Positions 27,025-36,420 of a stretch of 64,000 nucleotides of DNA are shown one piece after another. A program made the translations under genes and the position numbers. The DNA lies in NCBI GenBank assembly GCA_022841345.1, contig JALHRR010000002.1, forward strand, positions 173,663 to 237,662, in the 5' to 3' direction. The DNA comes from Saprospiraceae bacterium. GTDB lineage: Bacteria; Bacteroidota; Bacteroidia; Chitinophagales; Saprospiraceae. The notes beneath the pieces were generated by a model. It did no database searches and was not told the DNA's origin. It was given only the letters and a program-made list of their open reading frames with translations. Every line of letters starts with the position of its first letter. Position 1 is the stretch's first letter.

Positions 27025-27996
27025 ATGGATCATATAGACGAAATTTTGATAGCTAAATATCTGGATGGTTCCACTTCAATTCAGGAAAACAATGATATTG
27101 AACTGTGGCTGGAAGAAAGTGAAGAGAACAGGCAGATGTTTGAAGAAATCAAATCGTTATGGCTGAAAAGCCGCGGGATCCGCGTGGATAAGACTGTTAG
27201 ATTCGATAAGGTTGCCGCCTGGAATAAGGTCAAACCCTCAGTTGATATTAAAGAACAGAGATCTCAGTGGAGTATTTGGATGCCAAGGGTTGCAGCTTCA
27301 CTGATTGTTATATTAGTCGGATTCATAGCATATTTATATCTTCAGGAAAACCCATTGCCTGAAGAGTTTATTGCCACTGAAGAAAATAGAGAATTCACGC
27401 TCCCGGATGGTTCAAAAGTCTCTATGCAAGTGGGAGCAACTGTCAAATATTTTCAAGATTTCGCAGATTATAGAAATCTGGAGTTTAGCGGGCTGGGATA
27501 TTTTGAAGTAGTACCTTCCACGGAATCCCCCTTCACTATTAACACTTCGGATTTGGTAATAAAAGTGGTTGGAACTGAATTTTATGTCAATACACACAAG
27601 GAAGATTATGGAGTAGGAGTCACTTCCGGAATTGTAACTGTGCAAGATAAACATGGAAGTGAAATGTTTGAACTGATAAAGGATCAAATGATTGAATATG
27701 ATGCTATTGGGAAAACTTTTGGACCGCTTAAGAATTTGAACATGAATCAATTGTACTTTAAAAGCGGGACTTTAGAATTTACAGAGACGCCTCTCAGTGA
27801 AGTAATTTTGACTTTGGAAGAATCATTTGGAGTAGATATTGAATACCTGGATTCTGAAGATTCTCCCTGTTTATTCTCCGGACGATTCAATAAGACCCCA
27901 TTGGATGACATTTTGGATCAGCTTGAACTGAGTTTAAATCTTGAAATCAAGCGCGATGAAATCATTACAATTGTGAGTAGCAAATGCACGCAATAG
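27025..27996 (+). CDS. FecR family anti-sigma factor with DUF4974 domain
   Basis: Inner-membrane anti-sigma regulator, 323 residues from ATG 27025 (a GTG five codons upstream would start almost on the predicted transcription start). The cytosolic N-terminal part (1-80) should bind the sigma factor; a single membrane helix lies near 88-110 ('AASLIVILVGFIAYLYL'). The periplasmic FecR domain follows ('REFTLPDGSKVSMQVGATVKY', part; 'GLGYFEVVP', 'VVGTEFYVNTH'), then a C-terminal DUF4974 domain ('GTLEFTETPLSEVILTLEESFGV', part) which mimics an STN fold. The gene overlaps the next (STN protein) by 13 bp. Signal transfer from the STN protein to FecR releases or activates the sigma factor. Confidence 0.93.
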   Translation: MDHIDEILIAKYLDGSTSIQENNDIELWLEESEENRQMFEEIKSLWLKSRGIRVDKTVRFDKVAAWNKVKPSVDIKEQRSQWSIWMPRVAASLIVILVGFIAYLYLQENPLPEEFIATEENREFTLPDGSKVSMQVGATVKYFQDFADYRNLEFSGLGYFEVVPSTESPFTINTSDLVIKVVGTEFYVNTHKEDYGVGVTSGIVTVQDKHGSEMFELIKDQMIEYDAIGKTFGPLKNLNMNQLYFKSGTLEFTETPLSEVILTLEESFGVDIEYLDSEDSPCLFSGRFNKTPLDDILDQLELSLNLEIKRDEIITIVSSKCTQ

Positions 27997-29873
27997 TAAG
28001 ATTTATACTTTTGGTGATTGGGCTTTCAATTATGTTGAACAAGGATATTCAAGCCCAATCTCATCTGCCTCTCATCGAGCGTAAAATAACATTGAACTCC
28101 GAGTCCATTAAATTGAATGACGCATTGTTACTGGTTTCCAAAACTTGTGATTTCAATTTATCTTACAATGCAAATTTGATTAAAGGAGACAGTCTTATCC
28201 GTGTTAAATCCAGAAATGCAAATCCGATCAGACTACTGAGGTCTATTTTACCCGATCATGTTAACGTGAAATATTCGGGAAACAACGTAGTATTATTATA
28301 TAAGCCTTTACCTCCGGATAATCCAAAAGAAAAAGAGAAGTTTTATTCGGTGAGCGGTAAGGTGATAGATGCGGAAACAGCATCTCCACTCATATCTGCT
28401 ACGGTGCTCAATTTGTCTAATTCAAGGTCCGTTAATACTGATTCGAGTGGGTCATTTGAAATCCAGTTTTCATCCTACACAAAAGAATTTAGCATTGCTG
28501 TCAGTAAAGCCGGGTACAGAGATACATTGTTTTTATTTAATCCTGCAAATCACCGGATTCTGGTTCCCCTGGATATAATTCCGGCAAGAATATTGGAACC
28601 GGAACTTGACAAAATAAATACCATTTCGCCGGATATTGAAAATCATTCCATCAGCAAACTGATTCTTCCAGAATTGCTGATTAGTAATTCGGAAAATATT
28701 CAGGGTTATTCCATCAGAACATTCCAGTCATCCATGACTCCGGGATTGAGTAGTAATTTTAAAATAGCCGGGGCTGTAAAAAATAAATTCTCACTCAATA
28801 TTTTAGGAGGCTATAGCTACGGAGTTGAATATCTTGAAATTGGAGGTTTGCTTAATATGACGAGGAAAGATGTATCATGGGTTCAGATAGCCGGTGTATC
28901 TAATCTGGTTGGAGGAAATGTAAAAGGAGTGCAGGTGGCGGGAGCGTTCAATCACACAAGAGGAAATCAAAAAGGAATCCAAATTGCAGGTGCTGCCAAT
29001 GTAGTGGCATACCACCAGAAAGGTATTCAGATTGCCGGAGCCGCGAATCTAAGTCGTGGCGATGTTTATGGAGTTCAGATTGCATCAGGATTGAATTACA
29101 CTGGTGCTGACAATATAGGATGGCAGATTACTGCCGGGGCAAATATTGTCCATAAAAAATTAAAGGGAATCCAGTTAGCTGCCGGATATAATCAATGTAA
29201 AAGCGCACATGGTCTTCAACTTTCGGCGGGAGTAAATTTAACAGATACACTGAATGGAGTGCAAATCGGTCTGCTCAATCTGAGTGGGACACAGAAGGGA
29301 TTTCAGCTTGGACTTATTAATATAGTGGATTCAAGTGAAGGTCTGTCTCTGGGATTATTAAATATAGTCAGGAAAAATGGATATCAGTCCGGCTCTATCA
29401 GCAGTTCAGAGTTGCACTATGCAAAGTCGAATATACATATTGGGACAGCGGGATTTTATAGTATTATCAGTATAGGAATGGGAGGATATTATGGTCCCGG
29501 ATTTCTGAGCGCAGGCTTTGGATTAGGAAGCAAGTTCTTTGCGAAACAAAGAAATTCTTTGCATCTGGAGCTCTGTCATGAATCTATTTTTTATAAAGTG
29601 AATGCTAAGATCATTCAAAAAGGTTTGCTCAGCACATCATTGCACTACAGCAGAGAAATATTTCCGAACTGGTATTTATTCGGGGGGCCTGCTTTTAATT
29701 TTCTGTTTAACAATGAAAAGAATCCAGAACCCGGCTCACAAAGGATCGCCCCATACAACTTATTTAAAGACAAACCGGATCTTCCAATTGAGGGCTGGAT
29801 AGGGGGAAGTTTGGGGATTAGATTTGATTGGAGCAATTTTAAGCAGAAGAAATTTCCTGACAATCAAGGATAA
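27984..29873 (+). CDS. STN-domain sensor fused to LA_2272-type surface repeats
   Basis: Exported protein of 629 residues. Signal peptide to about residue 25 (IQA-Q). Residues about 35-110 form a secretin/TonB short N-terminal (STN) domain ('INTESIKLNDALLLVSKTCDFNLSY'-like), about 115-195 a carboxypeptidase-regulatory domain ('FYSVSGKVIDAETASPLISATV', part). Residues about 270-470 carry about a dozen repeats of the form GVQIAGAxNxxxGxxx, as in LA_2272-family surface repeat proteins of Leptospira; the C-terminal 150 residues look like beta-barrel strands. STN domains normally sit on TonB-dependent receptors and signal to FecR. Here no receptor barrel of that type is attached, so the repeats may be the sensor. 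Co-transcribed with fecR (13-bp overlap). Confidence 0.85.
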   Translation: MHAIVRFILLVIGLSIMLNKDIQAQSHLPLIERKITLNSESIKLNDALLLVSKTCDFNLSYNANLIKGDSLIRVKSRNANPIRLLRSILPDHVNVKYSGNNVVLLYKPLPPDNPKEKEKFYSVSGKVIDAETASPLISATVLNLSNSRSVNTDSSGSFEIQFSSYTKEFSIAVSKAGYRDTLFLFNPANHRILVPLDIIPARILEPELDKINTISPDIENHSISKLILPELLISNSENIQGYSIRTFQSSMTPGLSSNFKIAGAVKNKFSLNILGGYSYGVEYLEIGGLLNMTRKDVSWVQIAGVSNLVGGNVKGVQVAGAFNHTRGNQKGIQIAGAANVVAYHQKGIQIAGAANLSRGDVYGVQIASGLNYTGADNIGWQITAGANIVHKKLKGIQLAAGYNQCKSAHGLQLSAGVNLTDTLNGVQIGLLNLSGTQKGFQLGLINIVDSSEGLSLGLLNIVRKNGYQSGSISSSELHYAKSNIHIGTAGFYSIISIGMGGYYGPGFLSAGFGLGSKFFAKQRNSLHLELCHESIFYKVNAKIIQKGLLSTSLHYSREIFPNWYLFGGPAFNFLFNNEKNPEPGSQRIAPYNLFKDKPDLPIEGWIGGSLGIRFDWSNFKQKKFPDNQG

Positions 29874-30323
29874 TGTAAATCTAAGGTTTGTCTGCGAGTT
29901 AACATTTTTGTTTTGAAATGTACTTTACGAGGCGTTAAATGAATCACAAATTCTCCCTCAAAATCATATTATATAATTGATTGATAGTCTGTTAGGGAAT
30001 AATTTATTGTTCTAATTAGCATATGATAAGTATACAATGTTTGCTGCTGTAGCATTGCTTTGCAGTTACATTATCAAATCAATTATGAAACATATTCATT
30101 TAATAATCATAGTAATATGAAGCTTTTTGGTAGTGTAATTTTATCCTATTTATTTTAGAACAGAATTATAGGGATCATCCCTTCCTCTTCTACCTCATAA
30201 ACTTTGCAAAATCAAGCAGGTTCCCGGTAGAAAATTCCATTAAAACCATTCGTGTCAATTAAGTCAATTTGTGGATAAGACAAATCACGACTTAAAAAAT
30301 TTAATAAATATTACTGTCAAGTA
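29874..30323. other. AT-rich spacer, no gene seen
   Basis: 450 bp without a credible reading frame, structured RNA or repeat. Its right end leads into the ECF-type promoter of the TonB receptor. A long leader or decayed gene cannot be excluded. Confidence 0.4.
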
Positions 30324-30347
30324 GGGGTAAATTAAATGTCGATTGTC
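30324..30347 (+). promoter_or_regulatory. Predicted ECF-sigma promoter of the TonB receptor operon
   Basis: GGGGTA (30324-30329), 14 bp, TGTC (30344-30347), then TTAAG. It copies the element before fecR including the spacing and the flanking TA/AT bases. The receptor ATG is 29 bp downstream. Confidence 0.65.
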
Positions 30348-30376
30348 TTAAGACCATAAATCAAAATTTAAATCTT

Positions 30377-32731
30377 ATGAAATCACAAAAAACCACGCTA
30401 CTTTTATTAATACTTCCTCTTTTATTACTTTCAAGCCTTGTGTCGGCTCAGATTAGAACCCAAACACTCAAGGGGAGAATTCTGGACACTGATACACGTA
30501 ATCCTCTCTCTTATGTAAATGTTTATGTACTCAATTCTGATCCGATCATTGGAACAATGTCGGATGATCAGGGATATTTTAAATTAGAAAATGTACCGGT
30601 TGGGCGGGTTAGTATTCAGCTCAGTTTTCTGGGTTATGAAGAAAAAACGGTCTCTAATCTGGTTTTGATTTCAGGCAAGGAAACAGAGCTGGAAATCGAA
30701 ATGAGTGAATCCATCACTTCTCTTAATGAAATCGTCATCTCCTCCAAACAGCACAAGTCAGAACTGTCAAATGAAATGGCACAGATTTCATCCAAGTCTG
30801 TTCTTGTAGAGGAATCAAATCGCTATGCAGGAAGCTTTGGCGATCCAGCCAGACTGGTATCCTCATTTGCAGGTGTTAGTTCTGCAGCAGATGGGAATAA
30901 TGATATCATAGTAAGAGGTAATAATTCCCGGTTTATCCAATGGCGTCTGGAGGGCACTGAAATTCCTAATCCCAATCATTTTGCTCAGGAAGGAATGACC
31001 GGTGGTCCCATCAGTGCCCTGAACAGTAAAATGCTTGCGAATTCTGAATTTTATACAGGAGCCTTTGCTTCTCAATACGGAAATGCACTGGCCGGTATTT
31101 TTGATATGCGTTTACGCACTGGAAATAGTGAGAAAAGTGAACACAGTATTTCCATAGGAGCTTTGGGACTGGAGGTGAGCACAGAAGGGCCACTTTCGAG
31201 GAATAGCCGTGCGAGTTATTTGATCAATTACAGATATTCTACACTGGCACTATTGGACGAACTCAATTTAGTGGATTTCGGTGGAGTGCCCAAATATCAG
31301 GATGTATCCTTCAAAGTAGTGTTACCAACACAGCGATTGGGTACTTTTTCCTTGTTTGGATTGGGAGGGAACAGCAAAATCAGCTCAGATTTTGCAGAAG
31401 AAAATGAACCTGAGAAAATCCTGGAATCATTTGGACAGGAAAGCAGGGTAGGAGTCATAGGAATTAAACACAACATAAATGTCAATCCAGACGCATGGTT
31501 AAGTACAGGATTTTCATTCTCAAATAACCGTAGTAAGCTGATTGCCAGCAGATTGTATACCGGCGAAACCTTACAAGAGGCTTTGAATTCTAATCTGAAT
31601 AATAATGTTTGGAGATTTAATTCCACTTTGAATTACAAGCTCAATGCCAGACATCAGTTACAGGGTGGATTGGTGGTTTCTTTATATAATTTCGATTTTA
31701 AGAACAGATTTTTTGATCCACTACAAGACAGATTAGTGGACAATCAAAAGATGGCTGCACAAGCCTGGCTGGGTCAGATGTTTGTAAACTGGAAATGGAG
31801 AATCACTGAAAATTTGTCATTGGTAAATGGAATCCACAGCCAGAGAACAAGCCGCCACAACGAGATTACTATTGAACCCAGAACTTCACTAAAGTTACAA
31901 CTGGATAGTCGGCAGGCTTTGACAGCCGGAACAGGTGTACACAGCAGTATGAGCTCTTTGAGTAATTATTTTGCAATTATTCAGGATCCAATGGGAAATT
32001 CTGAGATGCCCAATAGAAATATGCAACTGCTGAAAGCCAGACACTATGTCCTCGGCTATGAAAACAGGTTGAGTAAGAATCTATTCCTGAAACTTGAAGC
32101 ATATTATCAGGATTTATATGATATCCCAGTCGAACCAGGCAACAGTAGCTATTCTCTGATTAATCAAACTTTTGAATTTACAGATAGAAAATTAGTCAAT
32201 GAAGGCAGAGGCAGGAATTTGGGTATGGAGTTGACGCTGGAAAGATATTTTGCTGATGGATATTATTTTCTGGTAACTGCATCATTATACAATGCTGAAT
32301 ATAAAGCCGGAGATGGAAAATGGAGAAATTCAAGATTCAATGGAAATTATGTGATGAATGCGCTGGCAGGAAAGGAATTTAAAATAGGAAAGAATAAAAA
32401 TAATGTCCTTGGCTTCAATGTGAAAACCAGTCTTCTGGGAGCGAGGAGAATACAAAACATAAGACTGGAAGAATCTATCGCGAAAGGTTTTACAGTGTAT
32501 GATGAGGACAATCCATTTGCCGAAAGAGGTACCGATGTCTTTGTGCTGAATTTTGCTGTCAACTACAGAATCAACAAGCGCAGAGTCAGTCATGAATTTA
32601 AGGCTGATATCCAGAATATGCTGAATAATAAGGCTACCATCGATTACTATTATAATGATACGACTAAAAAGATCGAGTCCATTAAACAGTTGGCTTTACT
32701 ACCGGTGATCAGCTACACACTTAACTTTTAA
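30377..32731 (+). CDS. TonB-dependent receptor with carboxypeptidase-regulatory N-terminal domain
   Basis: Outer-membrane receptor of 784 residues. Signal peptide to about residue 25 (VSA-Q), carboxypeptidase-regulatory domain about 30-115 ('LKGRILDTDTRNPLSYVNVYV', part), TonB plug about 125-240 ('FGDPARLVSSFAGVSSAADGNNDIIVRGNN', part), then the 22-strand barrel ending 'LLPVISYTLNF' with a terminal Phe. There is no STN domain. It should import a scarce ligand in a TonB-driven way; nothing in the neighbourhood points to iron, vitamin or sugar. It is probably controlled by the ECF sigma factor of 26396 through the promoter at 30324-30347 and is followed after 21 bp by a surface-repeat protein in the same operon. 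Confidence 0.92.
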   Translation: MKSQKTTLLLLILPLLLLSSLVSAQIRTQTLKGRILDTDTRNPLSYVNVYVLNSDPIIGTMSDDQGYFKLENVPVGRVSIQLSFLGYEEKTVSNLVLISGKETELEIEMSESITSLNEIVISSKQHKSELSNEMAQISSKSVLVEESNRYAGSFGDPARLVSSFAGVSSAADGNNDIIVRGNNSRFIQWRLEGTEIPNPNHFAQEGMTGGPISALNSKMLANSEFYTGAFASQYGNALAGIFDMRLRTGNSEKSEHSISIGALGLEVSTEGPLSRNSRASYLINYRYSTLALLDELNLVDFGGVPKYQDVSFKVVLPTQRLGTFSLFGLGGNSKISSDFAEENEPEKILESFGQESRVGVIGIKHNINVNPDAWLSTGFSFSNNRSKLIASRLYTGETLQEALNSNLNNNVWRFNSTLNYKLNARHQLQGGLVVSLYNFDFKNRFFDPLQDRLVDNQKMAAQAWLGQMFVNWKWRITENLSLVNGIHSQRTSRHNEITIEPRTSLKLQLDSRQALTAGTGVHSSMSSLSNYFAIIQDPMGNSEMPNRNMQLLKARHYVLGYENRLSKNLFLKLEAYYQDLYDIPVEPGNSSYSLINQTFEFTDRKLVNEGRGRNLGMELTLERYFADGYYFLVTASLYNAEYKAGDGKWRNSRFNGNYVMNALAGKEFKIGKNKNNVLGFNVKTSLLGARRIQNIRLEESIAKGFTVYDEDNPFAERGTDVFVLNFAVNYRINKRRVSHEFKADIQNMLNNKATIDYYYNDTTKKIESIKQLALLPVISYTLNF

Positions 32732-32752
32732 TAAACATAAAATAATATTGAA

Positions 32753-33772
32753 ATGTATAAAATATTAATAATAAATATATTGGCTCTAATATATTCGATT
32801 TCTCTGTTCGCTCAGGAAGCTGATAGTATTCGAAAACCCGTACTTGCTCAGGTAAGTTTTTTTTATCCGGTAGGAAGTAATGGTGTAAAGTCATATGAAA
32901 AGTCCAATCATTTTTCACTCAACATTATTTATGGAGTAAATGGAGGAGTTAAGGGTACCGAAGTGGGCTCCATTTGTAATATCAATAAAGGGAATGTGGC
33001 CGGAGTGCAGGTGGCCGGAGTGGCAAATGTCAATAAGGGAAATTCTGTGGGTTCAATTATTGCAGGAATATCGAATGTGAATACGGGATCATTTGCGGGT
33101 TCCATGATAGCAGGGATTGTAAATTATGCCGGGCAAAAATCCGGGGGAGTACAGGTCGCCGCCATTAATATGGTAGCTGATTCACTTCAGGGTGTTCAGG
33201 TGGGAGTAGTCAATTATGCAAAACAACTCAGAGGAGTTCAGTTGGGAGTGATTAACATGGCATCATCCTGCGATGATTGTATTCCGATTGGTCTGATCAA
33301 TATATTCAAAAACGGTTTCCATGCAATTGAGCTTACCTCGGGAGAATTGGTCTATGCCAATCTCCAGTATAAAGTCGGAGTTGACAGATTCTACAATATA
33401 TTTAAAGTGGGTATTACGCCTTTTCGGGATGAAATGCATTTTAGCTATGGGTTTGGGATAGGTTCCTTATTCAAATTGAATGATCGGCACGGGTTCAGTA
33501 TAGACTTGAGCAGTAATGCTATCGTCTTCGATAAAAAATGGGATTCGGATTTAAATTTGCTGAATAAAGCGGATCTCAATTACCGGTTCAATATCTCCGG
33601 GAATATCGCTTTTGTAGCGGGACCAACATTCAATTTATATATCACAAAGGAAGTTGTAGATGGTCAATATGGTACAGTGGATATTCCTTATTCATTGTAT
33701 GAGCATCAATGGAGGAGAGGCAAGCTGACAGGATGGATCGGATTCAATGCAGGGATTTCATTTGTCCTGTAG
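32753..33772 (+). CDS. LA_2272-type surface repeat protein
   Basis: Exported protein of 339 residues with signal peptide (cleavage near LFA-Q, residue 20). Residues about 60-200 hold the same kind of repeats as the STN protein upstream ('VAGVQVAGVANVNKGNSVGS', 'GVQVGVVNYAKQLRGVQLGVI', parts), then a strand-rich C-terminal half ending 'GWIGFNAGISFVL', similar to the C-terminal part of the STN protein. It is thus a paralogue of that protein without STN and regulatory domains. It follows the TonB receptor by 21 bp and ends at a strong bidirectional terminator. A passenger or ligand-presenting role for the receptor is possible but not shown. Confidence 0.82.
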   Translation: MYKILIINILALIYSISLFAQEADSIRKPVLAQVSFFYPVGSNGVKSYEKSNHFSLNIIYGVNGGVKGTEVGSICNINKGNVAGVQVAGVANVNKGNSVGSIIAGISNVNTGSFAGSMIAGIVNYAGQKSGGVQVAAINMVADSLQGVQVGVVNYAKQLRGVQLGVINMASSCDDCIPIGLINIFKNGFHAIELTSGELVYANLQYKVGVDRFYNIFKVGITPFRDEMHFSYGFGIGSLFKLNDRHGFSIDLSSNAIVFDKKWDSDLNLLNKADLNYRFNISGNIAFVAGPTFNLYITKEVVDGQYGTVDIPYSLYEHQWRRGKLTGWIGFNAGISFVL

Positions 33773-33800
33773 ATTGACCGTATAGACTAGTCACAATTGA

Positions 33801-33837
33801 AAAGTGAACAATGGAATGCCCATTGTTCACTTTTTTT
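33801..33837. terminator. Strong bidirectional terminator
   Basis: GTGAACAATGG (33804-33814) pairs perfectly with CCATTGTTCAC (33820-33830) with a 5-nt loop. It is preceded by AAA and followed by seven T, so it can stop both the surface-repeat operon and the convergent DUF4440 gene. Confidence 0.85.
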
Positions 33838-33862
33838 ATAAAACAAACTCTATTAATTTTCT

Positions 33863-34375
33863 TTATTCTGCTTTGGGTTTAGCCGGAGCATCTCTGTTGT
33901 AGATATCACGGGAACACAAGTAAGTATCACCTTGTTTTACCCATATAGCCATATATTTTCCGCTACTCACTACATTCCCTGCTGCATCTTTGTGAGTGGT
34001 TTTGCCTATTTCTGTCACTGTGTTTTCATCTCCATAAACTTCCATTGTTTCGTATGAAGTGGTCAAACTGTCCGCTGTTGCAAAATCTGTTTCAATAGAT
34101 TTTCTCAAGGCATCTTTGCCCGATGTACTAGGTCCATCATTAGTCATGCTTACAGCATCATCGGTGTACATTGCAAGGAGTGCATCCACATCACGGGCAT
34201 TCTGAGCAGCTGCCCAGGCATTTTCAAGTGCCTGAATCTCTGTTTTAATTTGAGAAAGATCTTTGGTTGTTTCTTCTGTAGTTTCTGATTCTGTTGTTGA
34301 TTCTGCGGCAGGTTGACAGGCAGTGAATGAGAACAGGAAGGCTGCAACAAGGCTTAAAAGTAGGTTGGTTTTCAT
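33863..34375 (-). CDS. SnoaL/DUF4440-like lipoprotein
   Basis: Lipoprotein of 170 residues with lipobox ending at Cys20 (FTAC), a Thr/Glu-rich linker (about 25-40), then an NTF2-like cone-shaped domain of the DUF4440/SnoaL type ('IQALENAWAAAQNARDVDALLAMYTDDAVSM', part; 'GKDALRKSIE', 'GKYMAIWVKQGDTYLCSRDIYN' parts). NTF2-like proteins bind small ligands or act as isomerases; the ligand here is unknown. The gene is isolated on the minus strand and shares its terminator with the converging operon. Confidence 0.85.
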   Translation of the reverse strand: MKTNLLLSLVAAFLFSFTACQPAAESTTESETTEETTKDLSQIKTEIQALENAWAAAQNARDVDALLAMYTDDAVSMTNDGPSTSGKDALRKSIETDFATADSLTTSYETMEVYGDENTVTEIGKTTHKDAAGNVVSSGKYMAIWVKQGDTYLCSRDIYNRDAPAKPKAE

Positions 34376-34540
34376 GTCGAAGTTGTTTAAGTTAAAAAAT
34401 GTAATTCACCAAAAAATAAATGTAAGTAAAATATAAGTAATAATTCACTTAATTACTGATAATCAGATTTTTAAGCAAATGCGACTGGATTAATTGAGCC
34501 CGCCCCATTTTGCTATATTCATTTCAATTGTGTTTTCAAG

Positions 34541-34945
34541 TCACTTCTTGTATTTACAGGTTGTGTTTTCGTATATGCGAACAAGTTTTGAATCTTTTAA
34601 TTTGCTTTTTGTCTCTTGGATAAATTGTTTTTGTAAGACATTACTTAAGCCAGTCAGATTAAAACAGAAGTCAATTTCACCTTCCTTGCCCCAAGTTGCT
34701 TTGTCCAACAAAATTGTTACATTGTTGGACGCTTCAAATTGTTTTATAAATTGCTCATATTCTTGTTTGGCTTTTCTATCAGTTCCCGAACCAATGCTGA
34801 TAAATGAAATTCTTAAAGAATATATGCTATCCGATAAGCTTTCAGAGTTTGGTACTATTTCTTTGCTTGAATTTTCAATTGACTTCTTTGAACTTGAACA
34901 AGCAAACAATCCTGAAAAAGCTATGAATAATAATAAGTGTTTCAT
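34541..34945 (-). CDS. Small hypothetical lipoprotein
   Basis: 134-residue lipoprotein (lipobox ends at Cys16, LFAC, followed by SSSKK). The mature part is Ser/Lys-rich at first, then shows an alpha/beta pattern with two cysteines ('FCFNLTGL', 'NTTCKYKK'). No family is recognised. It stands alone between the DUF4440 lipoprotein and the M43 protease, all on the minus strand but with spacers of 165 and 49 bp. Confidence 0.65.
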   Translation of the reverse strand: MKHLLLFIAFSGLFACSSSKKSIENSSKEIVPNSESLSDSIYSLRISFISIGSGTDRKAKQEYEQFIKQFEASNNVTILLDKATWGKEGEIDFCFNLTGLSNVLQKQFIQETKSKLKDSKLVRIYENTTCKYKK

Positions 34946-34994
34946 ATCTGTTGATTAAAAGAATGGCAAACGAAGTTTTCCGCTCTTATTTAAA

Positions 34995-36278
34995 TTAATT
35001 ATTAATGAATATTTTTTTGGTAACAACATTATTGTTGCCGGCATCAATTATTATAAAATACATTCCGGATTGAATTTCATTACCGGAATGTATATGTACA
35101 GAGTTATTTGAAATGTTGTTATATTCTTTAATAACCTTACCTAAAACGTTCTCCATTCTAACTGTTACGTTTTTAGCCGCAGAAGAATTTATATTAACAG
35201 TAAATGAGCCGTTGTTTGGATTAGGATAAACGCTTATGTCATTCGCAGTAAAATGGTTTTGAACGGACGTAGAGACTTGACAACCTTGTGAAGTCAATAA
35301 GCCTGACCTTGGTCCATTTAATGCTGCATGCATTCTTTGAGCCTGACCAAATGTGAACATATTCATGCATTGATCATCAACGTAATCCATGTAGTTCATG
35401 TACATCTCACCATTTTCGTCTGTGCCACATTTATTAAAACCCTTGTGTGGAAAGTCAGGGCATCCGTAATTTGCTTCTTCTGCCTTTTCTGTGTCGTCCA
35501 CAAAATCGTCTCCACAATCTTCATCACCCCAAATATGTCTGAGGTTTAACCAATGACCTACTTCGTGAGTTCCTGTCCTACCGCCAGCATTAACCACAAA
35601 GTCTCCCATACCCGCAGTACCTATAGTTCCAAATGCTTCATACCTGATAACAACTCCGTCAAGTTCAGGGGAAGATTCTAATTCGTCAGGAAATGAAGCA
35701 AACCCAAGAGTTGTGCCATCAAGATTCACCACATATATGTTTAAATATTCAATTGGATTCCAATTATCTGCACCCCCGTTAGCAGTTGATTTGATGAAAT
35801 CATGATTTTCTTCTTCCCATGATACAACAGAAGTTTGCGTTCTTGTAATACCAGTCGTTGGATTTCCATTCGGGTCACTTGTCGCTAAGCAAAATTCAAT
35901 TTGCGCATCTGCTGTAAAATTCCAAAAAGGGTGGTTTGCTTCTAAAGAGTCAGCATTTAATAACCTGATGTCCGCATTTAATACTTCAATTTGTGAATAA
36001 ATCTGTTCATCAGAAACATTTTCAATTGGGTCATTCCAAATTACATGAACAACAACAGGAATTGTTATTATTTGTCTTGAACGTTTGAAATGTGGATTCA
36101 ATGAAATCCATTCTTGAGTTTGAATTTCCGATTGCTCCATCTTTTGTTTAAGAGCTGGATTTTGTTGAATTCTTTTTTCCAGAATTTTGTTAGTCGCACA
36201 TTTTTCACTTTGGGCATAAGTGTCGTAGGAAAGTAATGATAGTCCTATGGCTATCATTAAAAGAATTGTTTTTTTCAT
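34995..36278 (-). CDS. T9SS-secreted M43 (pappalysin/cytophagalysin-type) metalloprotease
   Basis: Secreted zinc protease of 427 residues. The ATG at 36278 starts the signal peptide (MKKTILLMIAIG, cleavage near YA-Q); an in-frame ATG eight codons upstream is possible. Zinc motif HEVGHWLNLRH at about residues 238-248, the Cys pattern between it and the Met-turn 'MNYMDYVDDQCM' fits pappalysin-family M43B enzymes. The last ~80 residues ('VYPNPNNGSFTVNINSSA' to 'VTKKIFINN') are a T9SS type A sorting domain. Its promoter carries LytTR-type direct repeats (36351-36381) and a TAAATTTG box (36314-36321) shared with the barrel gene upstream, so the two genes are probably co-regulated. Confidence 0.92.
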   Translation of the reverse strand: MKKTILLMIAIGLSLLSYDTYAQSEKCATNKILEKRIQQNPALKQKMEQSEIQTQEWISLNPHFKRSRQIITIPVVVHVIWNDPIENVSDEQIYSQIEVLNADIRLLNADSLEANHPFWNFTADAQIEFCLATSDPNGNPTTGITRTQTSVVSWEEENHDFIKSTANGGADNWNPIEYLNIYVVNLDGTTLGFASFPDELESSPELDGVVIRYEAFGTIGTAGMGDFVVNAGGRTGTHEVGHWLNLRHIWGDEDCGDDFVDDTEKAEEANYGCPDFPHKGFNKCGTDENGEMYMNYMDYVDDQCMNMFTFGQAQRMHAALNGPRSGLLTSQGCQVSTSVQNHFTANDISVYPNPNNGSFTVNINSSAAKNVTVRMENVLGKVIKEYNNISNNSVHIHSGNEIQSGMYFIIIDAGNNNVVTKKIFINN

Positions 36279-36313
36279 GATTTTTTGTTTTGTTGGTTTC
36301 AATACTTATGCGC

Positions 36314-36381
36314 CAAATTTATTCCAGCCACAACTATTATCTGAGTTGCTTTTCCGAACGATACAGATTACTTTCCGAATG
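36314..36381 (-). promoter_or_regulatory. Promoter with LytTR-like direct repeats, M43 protease gene
   Basis: Minus-strand -7 box TAAATTTG (complement of 36314-36321), then 29 bp upstream two 10-bp direct repeats TTTCCGAACG (36351-36360) and TTTCCGAATG (36372-36381) with a 21-bp period. On the minus strand the half-sites read CGTTCGG and CATTCGG, close to the LytTR consensus. No -33 box is seen, as expected for an activator-dependent promoter. Confidence 0.6.
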
Positions 36382-36420
36382 CTCTGTTTGGTTCTCCCGG
36401 AGTACAATCGAAAATGTAAT

